Assembly: GCA_965243105.1 (NCBI GenBank)
Contig: CBDEUC010000003.1
Coordinates: forward strand, 2,170,001-2,234,000
Direction of reading: 5' to 3'
DNA: 64,000 bases
Origin: WLWS01 sp965243105
Lineage (GTDB): Bacteria; Pseudomonadota; Gammaproteobacteria; Eutrophobiales; Eutrophobiaceae
Part shown: positions 51,465 to 61,501 of the stretch, piece by piece
Numbering within the stretch: position 1 is the stretch's first letter
How the letters are laid out: each line of letters begins with the position of its first letter
Translations under genes and position numbers: made by a program
Notes under the pieces: generated by a model
Databases searched by the model: none
What the model saw: only the letters and a program-made list of their open reading frames with translations
What the model was told of the DNA's origin: nothing

Positions 51465-51807
51465 CTTGCCACTCCAGTTGTTGGCCAGTCGTTAATCCAA
51501 GATTTTCTATACTATGCTCGGCAAGTTCAAGCACAAGGCTGGCACGGGAAGAGGCCGCCATGCGCCAGGGTTTCAGAGAAGCAATGGCCCGCACAATGGT
51601 TAATTGCCTGTCAAGAAAGAGCACATCAATAGGGTAACGCATTGCGAAAGTATGGATGGACGAGCAGGGAGAAATCAGCAGCCCATGGTCAGGATCCAGC
51701 CCTGATGTACCCAGCAGGCCACGCATACGTTCAAGAAAGTTACTTGTTTTGTCTACGTTTTCAATTATACAGCCGGCATTAGCAAGCCCGATACTGCCAT
51801 GGATCAT
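51448..51807 (-). CDS. DUF192 family protein inside the tad operon
   Basis: 119 residues. The family core is ERMRGLLG, GLLISPCSSIHTFAMRYPIDVLFLD and the C-terminal LELAEHSIENLGLTTGQQLE. Most DUF192 proteins are secreted and have no known function; this one has no clear signal peptide. It overlaps tadC by 4 bp at its start and tadD by 17 bp at its end. It is therefore translated as part of the pilus operon, and a structural or assembly role is likely. Confidence 0.88.
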   Translation of the reverse strand: MIHGSIGLANAGCIIENVDKTSNFLERMRGLLGTSGLDPDHGLLISPCSSIHTFAMRYPIDVLFLDRQLTIVRAIASLKPWRMAASSRASLVLELAEHSIENLGLTTGQQLEWQDAAST

Positions 51808-52682
51808 AGCAATCCTTCGCTGATGAATTTCATTGCGATGGGAAACAGGAGCACAACAAAAGTGACGGGGAAAATAAAAACCACGAGCGGAAAAACGAGT
51901 TTTACCGGGGCTTCCATGGCCTGTTTTTCGGCCCGCTGAAAACGTTCGCTGCGTCTTTGTTCTGATTGCAGGCGTAAAACGTTTGCCATTGAAGCACCCA
52001 TTTTTTCAGCCTGCACGATGGAACTGACAAAACCTGTTATTTCCTGGATATCAAGCCGTTCGGCCATTCGCCTGAGAGCGTCAGATCGGGAAAGGCCGGA
52101 ACGCAGGTCGCGAAGCACCACGGCAAATTCGTTGCGTAGTGGGCCCGGAGGTGCCTTTTCCATAGCCTGGCTCAGGGCACCCTGCAGGTTAAGACCACCT
52201 TCGACACACATGGTCAGGAAGTCCAGGTAAACGGGAAGCGTCCTGATAACGGCATCGTCGCGTTTTTTGCGTGTGTCGGACAACCAGATGACTGGCAGCA
52301 TGAAGCCGACCAGTGGCGTGATGATAAACCACACGGGCTGGTAATTTTGCAGGCAGAACATCACAAACGCAGCCATTGCGGGCGCAATCATCGCCGATAG
52401 AATTCGCAGCGCAATAAATTGTTCGGCATTGAGCAGGTAGCTTACCCCTGAACTCATGATTTTCTTCTCGGTATTTTCAAGTATATCTATGGGAAGAAAT
52501 ACCACGAAAAAGTTAGCGATGATCTGTATTAACGGCCAGGCCAGTTTTAGTTTCCACGAAAGCGGATCCATGTAGGTCCGGTCTTCCTTGTCAATCATGG
52601 AATATAGTACTGCGATTAGAACATAGGTAAGGATTGCTGCAATCAGCGTGGAGAGTATTGTGCCGTTGTAGTAAAGGTCCAT
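51804..52682 (-). CDS. tadC: TadC inner-membrane pilus assembly protein
   Basis: 292 residues of the T2SF (GspF-like) family. Three or more membrane helices (about 10-30, 105-150, 265-288) flank the cytoplasmic T2SF helical domain (LDFLTMCVEGGLNLQGALSQA; SALRRM-type second half). TadB and TadC form the inner-membrane platform driven by TadA. It follows tadB by 16 bp. Confidence 0.93.
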   Translation of the reverse strand: MDLYYNGTILSTLIAAILTYVLIAVLYSMIDKEDRTYMDPLSWKLKLAWPLIQIIANFFVVFLPIDILENTEKKIMSSGVSYLLNAEQFIALRILSAMIAPAMAAFVMFCLQNYQPVWFIITPLVGFMLPVIWLSDTRKKRDDAVIRTLPVYLDFLTMCVEGGLNLQGALSQAMEKAPPGPLRNEFAVVLRDLRSGLSRSDALRRMAERLDIQEITGFVSSIVQAEKMGASMANVLRLQSEQRRSERFQRAEKQAMEAPVKLVFPLVVFIFPVTFVVLLFPIAMKFISEGLL

Positions 52683-52698
52683 TGCTTATATCCGCTGG

Positions 52699-53577
52699 CT
52701 AAACGTCAATACTGGTGATCTTGTTGATGATGAAATAACCCATACCTTCCATGATGATTATCACGCTGAGAACAATCCAGCCTATGGTTGTTGTCCACAA
52801 CTTGCTCATGGCTTCCGGTTCCATGAAGTTGAGTAATATGCCAAGAAAGATTGGCAAACCGGTCATGACAATGCCCTGCAGCTTTCCCTGGGCGGTGAGG
52901 CCTTCGATCTTGCCCTCCATCATTTGTTTTTTACGCAGGGTATCAGACAGTGTCTCCATGGTTTCAGCGAGGTTACCGCCAACTTCACGATTTATCATTA
53001 GCGCAGTGATCAACATGCTGAAATCCTGGATAGGAATACGCTCTTCCATTTTTTTTAATGAGAGCTCAAATTCCACGCCGAGACGCTGCTCCTTGAGAAA
53101 CAACTCAAATTCCTGGGAAAGCGGCGCAGGTTGCTCTTTTACCATGCCTTCGAGGGCGATATTCAGGCTTGCACCCGCACGCATGGCGCCGGAGATCATT
53201 GTCAGGCCATCCGGTAACTGCTCTTCAAAACGCTTCAGGCGTTTTTTACGCATGTTTTTATACACCAGGGTAGGTAAGAGCACGACCACGGCCAGCATCA
53301 CGAGAGTCGCCGGAATATCGCGGGTAACCAGCCAGACCACTGCAGGGAGTGCCACGATGGCAATGAGATTGAGAACAAACAGCTGGTTTGGATCAACCTG
53401 CATGAACATGTCCGACATGTTGCTACTGGCGGTACTGGTGAAAGTTTCGCGATAGTTGTCCATGGCGGACTGCAATTTCTTGGCCACGGCAAACCACAGC
53501 AGGCTGACCATGAGAAATACCGCAGCGAGACTAAGGTAGTATGTCGCGTTTGCTGATAATGAAAGCAGGAAGTCCAT
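52699..53577 (-). CDS. tadB: TadB inner-membrane pilus assembly protein
   Basis: 292 residues, T2SF family, paralogous to tadC. Membrane helices lie at about 10-28, 68-105, 235-252 and 265-285. The cytoplasmic domain has QLPDGLTMISGAMRAGASLN and MINREVGGNLAETMETLSDT, the canonical TadB form. It starts 5 bp after tadA. Confidence 0.94.
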   Translation of the reverse strand: MDFLLSLSANATYYLSLAAVFLMVSLLWFAVAKKLQSAMDNYRETFTSTASSNMSDMFMQVDPNQLFVLNLIAIVALPAVVWLVTRDIPATLVMLAVVVLLPTLVYKNMRKKRLKRFEEQLPDGLTMISGAMRAGASLNIALEGMVKEQPAPLSQEFELFLKEQRLGVEFELSLKKMEERIPIQDFSMLITALMINREVGGNLAETMETLSDTLRKKQMMEGKIEGLTAQGKLQGIVMTGLPIFLGILLNFMEPEAMSKLWTTTIGWIVLSVIIIMEGMGYFIINKITSIDV

Positions 53578-53582
53578 GGCTA

Positions 53583-55274
<1,692 letters not shown>

Positions 55275-55290
55275 ATAGGTTTACCAATTT

Positions 55291-56589
55291 TTATTGAATA
55301 ATTTCCAGGCTATCCATGTCGATAGCATCAATAGTTCCCTGGATGCCTTTCTTGGCGTAGTCGATGGCTTCCTTGTTCAGCTCGGAGTCAGCATCAAAAA
55401 CTTTTGGTGTAACGAAGATAACCAGTTCACTCCTGTTGTCGCGAAAGGTTTCCGAGCGGAACAGTGCGCCAAGAATCGGGATGTCCTTGAGAAAGGCGAC
55501 ACCCTGCTCATCACGAGAAGCCTGCTGGTTCAACAGGCCTGACATCACCAGCGTTTCCCCGGAGCCGAGGATGACATCGGCCGTGGTCCTGCGGGACAGC
55601 AGGCCTGGAACACCGTCAACGGAAACCGAATTGTCGATAGCGCTCAGTTCCGTGGAGACATTTGCCCTGACGTTATTGTTAATGTCGACAGTGGGCTTGA
55701 CCTCAAGCTGAATACCAAATTGCTTGAACTCAATGGTCGTGCCATTGATATTGGAAATCTGTATCGGAAACTCGCCACCGGCAAGGAAGGTAGCCTCACC
55801 ACCGCTCCTGGCAGCCAGGCGGGGTTCTGCAAGTACCAGGGCGTTACCGGAATTGACCGCGAAATTAATGCGCGAAGTAATTTCCGATACCACGCCAAAA
55901 TAACCAAGCGCACTTTCCGCGGCTTCCGGTCCAAGACCACTAAATGATGTAGCGGGCGCCTCGGTAGCCCTGAACAGCGGGTTGGTCGCTCCGTCAAAGG
56001 CCAGTCCGGCTGCCGGGCCGGCGACTGTTGTATCCCACTGGATACCGAGGTTTTTCAGGTAGTTCTTGTTAAATTCCGTGATCTTGATATTCATCAGGAC
56101 CATCTTGTTATCCGGGTTGCTCAGGTCCAGGCCGCCTGTGCGGGTCAGGTTCATTACTTCCGGGAAGGACCCCTGCACGGTTTCAATGGCCTCGTCGTAT
56201 CCACCCTCGATTTCGCCGGATAGCACGATCTTCTCCCCGACCATCCTCACCTTCAGGCCACCCACGTCGCCGAGCAGGTCCTTCACCTGGCTCAGCCTGT
56301 CGACCCTGTTATTTGCCGCGTTGACAACGTAAACCGAAAGATCCTGTTCCCGGCCATCATGGAACCAGATGTGTATCTGGGTTGCGCCTTCTTGTTCTGC
56401 AATCAGCAACAACTGGCCATTGTTGAGCAATGAATTACTCACAACATTCGGATTTCCAACGGCTATCCGTTCGATATTGCTGAGCTTGAGAATCTTCATT
56501 TCGCCCGCGTAAAGTTCAATCTTGTCTTCTGCAAAACAAAACGCGGAGACAAGAACCAGCAACAGGGAAAGAGCTGTTTTATTAACCAT
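55291..56589 (-). CDS. rcpA: Tad secretin RcpA/CpaC
   Basis: The outer-membrane channel for the Flp pilus, 432 residues. A signal peptide (about 1-20, ending CFAED) is followed by the pilus-assembly N-domain (YAGEMKILKLSNIERIAVGNP), a BON-like domain (about 100-150, VGEKIVLSGEI) and the secretin beta-domain (about 230-400) with GNALVLAEPRLAARSGGEA and VPGLLSRRTTADVILGSGET. It lies 16 bp before tadA. Confidence 0.94.
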   Translation of the reverse strand: MVNKTALSLLLVLVSAFCFAEDKIELYAGEMKILKLSNIERIAVGNPNVVSNSLLNNGQLLLIAEQEGATQIHIWFHDGREQDLSVYVVNAANNRVDRLSQVKDLLGDVGGLKVRMVGEKIVLSGEIEGGYDEAIETVQGSFPEVMNLTRTGGLDLSNPDNKMVLMNIKITEFNKNYLKNLGIQWDTTVAGPAAGLAFDGATNPLFRATEAPATSFSGLGPEAAESALGYFGVVSEITSRINFAVNSGNALVLAEPRLAARSGGEATFLAGGEFPIQISNINGTTIEFKQFGIQLEVKPTVDINNNVRANVSTELSAIDNSVSVDGVPGLLSRRTTADVILGSGETLVMSGLLNQQASRDEQGVAFLKDIPILGALFRSETFRDNRSELVIFVTPKVFDADSELNKEAIDYAKKGIQGTIDAIDMDSLEIIQ

Positions 56590-56704
56590 GGTATTGGGTA
56601 TCCTTCATACTCTTCAAAAATAATTCTTCTATTTATTTAAATTTACAAAAAAGCGTCCGCATCCCAACCCCCGGTTGTTCGCGAACCCGGCAACTGTCTC
56701 ACTG

Positions 56705-57016
56705 CTATTTTCTAATCGGGACCGTCACCTGCTTTGCCCGACCATCCTCGGACTGTCCCCCGAGAATCAGTTTTATACGGCGCTGCTTTTTAGCAGGCAC
56801 ATGCACATCATCGGTCGTATTGCCTGCCGAGTTGTCCTTTCCCGTGTCGCCCGGTACCGCGCCGGAAGCTGCTTTTTCCCCGGCGCCTGTGTCATCTGCA
56901 ACAGTCGCTGGTGACATCACCGTGCATGAGATCACCAGCGTGCCAAGACAGCATCGGCAGGATGCTGCCAACCGGGACCAGCGGCTACTTGGCTTCTGCC
57001 GGAACGTCTTCCTCAT
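56705..57016 (-). CDS. Small secreted Tad-associated protein with CpaB C-terminal motif
   Basis: 103 residues overlapping the cpaB 3' end by 32 bp. A basic n-region and hydrophobic segment (about 18-36) form a signal peptide. Cleavage after ATVA is possible, but VISC also fits a lipobox, so it may be a lipoprotein. A Gly/Asp/Lys-rich middle leads to a C-terminal motif GGQSEDGRAKQVTVPIR that matches GGASEDGVAKQATVTIR at the CpaB C terminus. The match argues that the frame is real. It may pair with CpaB or the secretin, in the position where other loci carry rcpB. No family recognised. Confidence 0.65.
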   Translation of the reverse strand: MRKTFRQKPSSRWSRLAASCRCCLGTLVISCTVMSPATVADDTGAGEKAASGAVPGDTGKDNSAGNTTDDVHVPAKKQRRIKLILGGQSEDGRAKQVTVPIRK

Positions 57017-59174
57017 CTCCGCGTATTGTCACGGTGGCTTGCTTGGCAACGCCATCTTCGCTTGCGCCACCGATAACCATGATGTACTTACCCGTGTCTA
57101 CACTGCCGGTTATTTCCATTTCCTTCGCGACAGCGGCAACTTCCTCGTTTGAAAGCACGTTGCCCTCGGCATCCACGATTTCACCCTTTTCATTTACCCG
57201 CAGGCCTTTTTCCGCCAGCGCTTTCTTGCTCAGGATTGTCCCGTCAGGGCCAGTCACCAGGTCATTTGGATCCACGATGTTTCCGTGTTTATCCACGATG
57301 TTGCCATTTTCATCGACACTCAGGCCGGCAGCAGCAAGCTGCTCCTTGCTGAGTACCGTGCCGTTTGGAGCAACCACGACATTGTCAGAAACAACATTGC
57401 CGTCCTTGTCGACGATTTCGCCATTTGCATTGACTGCGAGTCCCGCTTCGGCAAGTGCCTCCTTCGACATGATCTTGCCATCGGCGGTGACCACGAGGTC
57501 ATCAGCAGAGACCACCTTGCCATTCTTGTCGACAATTTCTCCATTGGCATTGACCGAGAGACCGGCAGCTTCCAGCTGTGCCCTGGTCATCACGGTACCA
57601 TCAGGTGCTATGACCACGTCTTCCGCTGATACAACGTTGCCATCCTTGTCGATGATCTGGCCACTTTCGTTAACGCTGAATCCTGCCGCCGCCAGCTGTT
57701 GCTTGCTCATGACCCTGCCATCGGCGGTAACCACCAGGTCTGCCGGGTCTACCACGTCTGCTTTGCTGACCTCTATCGAGCCATCCGGGTTGATCTTGAT
57801 GTTCGAGGCCGCCACGGGATTGCCACTGGCATCGACAATTTCGCCATTGGCATTGACCGACAGCCCTGCTGCAGCGAGCTGCTGCTTGCTCATCACCGTG
57901 CCATCAGCCGCAACTATAATGTCAGAGGGGTCGACGACATTGCCGTCCTTGTCGATGATTTGACCATTTTCGTTCACCGTGTAACCGGCAGCAGCCAGTT
58001 GCGCCGCGCTTGCAATTGGATTGCCACTGGCATCAACCAGGTTACCGCTTGCGTCTACGCCGCCAGCCTCTTTTACGGTCATGGGTGGGCCGCTATCTGC
58101 CGGTACAAGCTGGCCATTTTCATTGACGGTGTAGCCGGATTCAGCCAGTTGCTTGGCACTCATCAAGACGTTACCGTCGGCATCGACCAGGTTGCCATTT
58201 TCATCAAGACCTGAGGCCTCGGCTGCACGCGCAGCTCTTTCCTTCTCGGCCGCCGCCATGCGAGCGGCATTCCCAAACAGGTCAGGCGGACCCACCGTGG
58301 TAAATGGAGAATTACTTTCATCCTTGCGATTACGCAATAGCGTGACTATTTCACCCTTGTCTACGGCAATGGTGATAAGTGCTGCCTGCTGCGCATCCAC
58401 CTCGAGGGCAATATTGGAAAAAGTCGATTCCGATCGGCGTTGTGGCTGGCCAAGTTGATCGAGTGTTTCAAGGTAGGGATCGCGGCCGGTAGCCAGTACC
58501 TTTACATTCTGTATTACCGGGATGATCACATCTGTTGGTGCAGTCATACCCAGTAGTTCTGTTGGATCATCAAGAGCATCTGCGGCTTCAAGCAGCTCGG
58601 GCGGAATCTCGGAAAGGACTTCAGAAGGAAGCAGGTTCAACAGCCCCTCGTCTTTTGCCAGGGCAACAAGTGCCGGGGAAAAACCGGAGGCGCCAAAGCC
58701 AATGTTGACGAATACATCAATCCGGTTTCCGGGTCTCAGGAATCCACCAATGGAATTGATATCATCCACGGTGATTGTCATGGCGCGCTTACCTTTCGGC
58801 ACAAGGTCGGAAAAGTCCCGGGGAAAGTCACTGTCGACAAATGATTGCAGCAGGGTTTGTTCCGCACCAAGGTTGGCGGTCAGGGCCTGTCCTTCATAGC
58901 GACCGAAGTCACCCGGTAGCACTACGTCGGCATGGACAAACTCGTTGGGTACAAGCTTCGGCTTGAATAACGTGGGAGCGATGACTGTGCCCTTTGGCAG
59001 GTCCTGTATTGCGACAACAACCAGGCTGGAGTCCTCCTGGTCCTGTTCATACTTGGCTTTTAACTGGGCTTCCCTGGCATTGAGATAGAGCATTGCCAGG
59101 AGGGCAGCGACGACACCAAACCCAATGGCGCCAGCGATAAGTGGTAGGGCACTACTTTGCTGTTTCTTGGCCAT
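56985..59174 (-). CDS. cpaB: CpaB/RcpC pilus protein with large tandem-repeat insertion
   Basis: 729 residues, more than double a normal CpaB (about 250-350). Membrane helix at about 10-30, SAF domain (about 50-120, VVVAIQDLPKGTVIAP), RcpC domain (about 128-285, KRAMTITVDDINSIGGFLRPG), then about 350 residues of repeats (321-672) and a short C-terminal strand motif (697-717). CpaB is a periplasmic partner of the secretin that may contact peptidoglycan. The repeats turn a normal inner-membrane-anchored CpaB into a long periplasmic rod. It begins 51 bp after the Flp-like gene. Confidence 0.92.
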   Translation of the reverse strand: MAKKQQSSALPLIAGAIGFGVVAALLAMLYLNAREAQLKAKYEQDQEDSSLVVVAIQDLPKGTVIAPTLFKPKLVPNEFVHADVVLPGDFGRYEGQALTANLGAEQTLLQSFVDSDFPRDFSDLVPKGKRAMTITVDDINSIGGFLRPGNRIDVFVNIGFGASGFSPALVALAKDEGLLNLLPSEVLSEIPPELLEAADALDDPTELLGMTAPTDVIIPVIQNVKVLATGRDPYLETLDQLGQPQRRSESTFSNIALEVDAQQAALITIAVDKGEIVTLLRNRKDESNSPFTTVGPPDLFGNAARMAAAEKERAARAAEASGLDENGNLVDADGNVLMSAKQLAESGYTVNENGQLVPADSGPPMTVKEAGGVDASGNLVDASGNPIASAAQLAAAGYTVNENGQIIDKDGNVVDPSDIIVAADGTVMSKQQLAAAGLSVNANGEIVDASGNPVAASNIKINPDGSIEVSKADVVDPADLVVTADGRVMSKQQLAAAGFSVNESGQIIDKDGNVVSAEDVVIAPDGTVMTRAQLEAAGLSVNANGEIVDKNGKVVSADDLVVTADGKIMSKEALAEAGLAVNANGEIVDKDGNVVSDNVVVAPNGTVLSKEQLAAAGLSVDENGNIVDKHGNIVDPNDLVTGPDGTILSKKALAEKGLRVNEKGEIVDAEGNVLSNEEVAAVAKEMEITGSVDTGKYIMVIGGASEDGVAKQATVTIRGDEEDVPAEAK
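57138..58214 (-). repeat. About eight 120-bp in-frame repeats in cpaB
   Basis: Residues 321-679 of CpaB. Units begin at 351, 401, 441, 502, 542, 582, 621 and 661, so spacing is mostly 39-40 residues, with two longer units of 50 and 61. The consensus is VNxNGEIVDKDGNVVSxxD, then VVxxDGTVMSK and QLAAAGLS. Each unit has two DxDGN/xPDGT-like acidic turns, which resemble calcium loops but match no named repeat that I know. Copies are similar at protein level and diverged at DNA level, so the expansion is old and kept by selection. Confidence 0.88.
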
Positions 59175-59225
59175 AATTGTTGTTCTATGTATATAGGTAG
59201 TATTGCGTTGTTATTTCAGTAGTTG

Positions 59226-59588
59226 CTAGAAAAATGACAGTCCACTCGTAATGTCGCTCACGCTCGGTGGAATGTCTGAAGGCATTTCGAATGTCGGGGC
59301 GCTTGGTACCATCCCGTATAACTCGTTGAGCTTGTCCTCAACGGCGGTGATTTGTTCGCCGTTTGCGTCAAGAATGTACTCGCCAAGGTTGTCAAACTGT
59401 GGGAGTTCCGAGAGAGAAGCTGCGTAGGAATAGCCCTGGTAGTTGTCGTGAAAGACCGCGAGCAGGTCCAGGAAAATGTCGCCTGCAGGACCCATGGTGA
59501 GCACCATTACGCCGAACATCAATACAACGGCATATTCAGTCATGCCCTGGCCTCTCTGGGATTTTATAGTTATTTTGCTCCCAAGCAT
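59226..59588 (-). CDS. Second Flp-like pseudopilin
   Basis: 120 residues from the ATG at 59588, which has GGGGAG seven bases upstream; an ATG five codons earlier lacks a ribosome site. The class III leader is cut after G13 (QRG then QGMTEY), giving Glu +5 and Tyr +6 as in Flp pilins, then the helix AVVLMFGVMVLTMG. After it comes a 70-residue soluble tail absent from normal Flp. It could be a minor pilin placed at the tip, or a TadE-like factor. Confidence 0.8.
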   Translation of the reverse strand: MLGSKITIKSQRGQGMTEYAVVLMFGVMVLTMGPAGDIFLDLLAVFHDNYQGYSYAASLSELPQFDNLGEYILDANGEQITAVEDKLNELYGMVPSAPTFEMPSDIPPSVSDITSGLSFF

Positions 59589-59609
59589 TCGAGGTCTCCC
59601 CATAAGGTG

Positions 59610-60326
59610 CTAAAACATTGAGTGTTTTACGGAATTTACAACAATCCGCGTGTAAAACTGGTCTTTCAGCAGCATGATGGTGACACGATTCCTTCTATTT
59701 TTAAATACCAAAGAATGGCCTTCATCATACCCGAGACTCTGGTCCGTCTCTGTTGTCCAGCCCTGGCCCTGGTAATGGCTTCGATAATAGTCAGCGTTTG
59801 AACGCACCGATTGCTGGTTTGACAGCAGGACGGTAGATGCGTCCTTTCCCGGGTCTTCGCTTTTCATTTCATTGAGAATGTATGTTCCCGGGATTCTAGG
59901 TACGGATTTCGCCAGCTTTGGCTCTTTTTTGCTGGCCTTTGGCAGGGGGCTCATGGACAGGTAACCCCAGGAACCGGACTTGTCGTTGTCCTTGACCCGA
60001 ACCTGCACCGCCATTAGGTATCCATCCTCGATACGGCTGATAACATACCAGGGTGCCGCATCAATGCTCTCCATGTAGCCAGGCATGTCCTTTCCCACCG
60101 GGCGTTTCCATTCCTTGCGATAAAATTGCACCACACTTTCAATGGATTTTTTCGTGTGAAACGCGCGAATCGCGGACTTGATCCCGTTTACGTCAATATT
60201 CTGACCCACCCACTCCACCTGGGCCCTGGGTGGGGCTGGAAAATCCGGCTTGCCGGCCAGCGTGACGGCTGAGACCAGCAGTGAGCAAACCAGGACCAGG
60301 CCCTTTGCAATCCCCTTACGCTTCAT
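59610..60326 (-). CDS. Periplasmic protein of the tad operon, unknown
   Basis: 238 residues with a signal peptide (about 1-24, ending TLAG). The mature protein has two copies of a similar layout: a segment with FYRKEWKRPVGK and WYVISRIEDGYLMAVQVRV, and later YYRSHYQGQGW and VTIMLLKDQFYTRIVV. This suggests a duplicated alpha-beta domain, a reading I make by eye. It overlaps the TadE-like gene by 4 bp and lies 22 bp before the Flp-like gene. Function unknown; possibly a periplasmic chaperone for pseudopilins. Confidence 0.75.
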   Translation of the reverse strand: MKRKGIAKGLVLVCSLLVSAVTLAGKPDFPAPPRAQVEWVGQNIDVNGIKSAIRAFHTKKSIESVVQFYRKEWKRPVGKDMPGYMESIDAAPWYVISRIEDGYLMAVQVRVKDNDKSGSWGYLSMSPLPKASKKEPKLAKSVPRIPGTYILNEMKSEDPGKDASTVLLSNQQSVRSNADYYRSHYQGQGWTTETDQSLGYDEGHSLVFKNRRNRVTIMLLKDQFYTRIVVNSVKHSMF

Positions 60327-61501
60327 TTGACACAGTCTCGCGAGGATTCTGACCGCGCATAGGCAGGGTCGTTGTATGTGAAATCAGCCATACCTGCGTC
60401 GTTTAACTCATGGCTGCCAATTCGCTCATCGGGCTTGGTCGGGTCAGCTATGAGTCGATCAGGATGAATAGCGTCAATGTCGATGTGGCCGAGCCACAGT
60501 CCGCCCTTGTCCGAGGATGGATAGGGAAAGCCAGGCTTGCAAAGGCGAAGTTCCGGGGCAAGTACCGAGGCAATGCTCCAGATGGTAGTGAACCCGGGAA
60601 TTGCATTGAAAAGTTCTTTCAGCAGAACAGTCGGTACCATGCCACCCACCTGGTTATAGGTTTGCGCAGTACCGCCCGTGTTCCAGCCGTCAGACAGTAC
60701 CGAGGCACGGGAAACAAAATCATAGGATGTGATAGTGCTATCAGTTCCAAAGAGATCGGGATTGTCATTGCTACCGGACGCTGCCGGGTTGTCTCGCAGG
60801 GCGTAAAAGTCCTCCGGAAGTTCTACCCTCATGGATTCGTTGACCGTGGCATAGCCGTCGGTAGTGATGGCATTGAACCCGACGTTGGAGCCGATCAGGC
60901 CCATCAGGTCACCCACGACGCCGAAAACAATACCGATACCCTGTAGCAGGATGTTAATTGCATCGCCAATGATTGGAATGGTCGGTGTATCAGTTGAACT
61001 GGTGAGACTGCGGCCCGTGCCATTAACACCAGCGTACAGGGGTGTGTCGCTGCGGTCGTCCCAGAATGGGTTCTTGTTACCGGCGGTCCATCCCGTGCTC
61101 TTGTCGCTTGAGGTAATGGGAAGCGTGGTGGTAGCGAACCCGGGATTGCTGTAAAAGCGTTGCTCAGCCTCCGCCTGGGTCTGGGTGGTTGTCTTAACCG
61201 GCAGGTCAAACTGGGTAAAGCCACCCATGACTTCGCCACCATTATTAAGTTTTCCGCTGGAGTAGTCGATTCCTCTCACCGTGTCATTGGCAAACCACAC
61301 CGTGTACTCCCAGGCCTGGTAACGGGCCGCCTGAACGTTGGCCTGCCTGATGTCGATATACTTGGCAATGTAAATCATGGACAGGAACAGGGGGATCAGG
61401 AAAAAAGAGGCACTGATTACGAATTCCGTCATCGCCTGTCCGCGCTGGGATCGTCCCGGGCTTGATTTCCCTGCTTTTGTTAATGTGCCCTTGCTTACCA
61501 T
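60323..61501 (-). CDS. Large TadE-like pseudopilin
   Basis: 392 residues. The class III leader is cut after G21 (SQRG then QAMTEF), followed by the helix VISASFFLIPLFLSMIYIAKY and a large periplasmic region of about 340 residues with a cysteine near LRLCKPG and a C-terminal SSRDCVK. It overlaps its neighbours on both sides (61495 and 60326), so it is translated as a block with the TadG-like gene. The soluble part is not assigned to a family. Confidence 0.8.
   Translation of the reverse strand: MVSKGTLTKAGKSSPGRSQRGQAMTEFVISASFFLIPLFLSMIYIAKYIDIRQANVQAARYQAWEYTVWFANDTVRGIDYSSGKLNNGGEVMGGFTQFDLPVKTTTQTQAEAEQRFYSNPGFATTTLPITSSDKSTGWTAGNKNPFWDDRSDTPLYAGVNGTGRSLTSSTDTPTIPIIGDAINILLQGIGIVFGVVGDLMGLIGSNVGFNAITTDGYATVNESMRVELPEDFYALRDNPAASGSNDNPDLFGTDSTITSYDFVSRASVLSDGWNTGGTAQTYNQVGGMVPTVLLKELFNAIPGFTTIWSIASVLAPELRLCKPGFPYPSSDKGGLWLGHIDIDAIHPDRLIADPTKPDERIGSHELNDAGMADFTYNDPAYARSESSRDCVK

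Noticed and set aside
56911..57963. 350-residue plus-strand frame with repetitive Ser/Thr/Leu pattern
   Set aside because: It mirrors the cpaB repeats on the opposite strand. The periodicity comes from CpaB, whose SAF and RcpC domains prove the minus frame.
57138..58214. Repeat block read as a CRISPR array
   Set aside because: Units are about 120 bp, coding, diverged at DNA level and without unique spacers; no cas genes.
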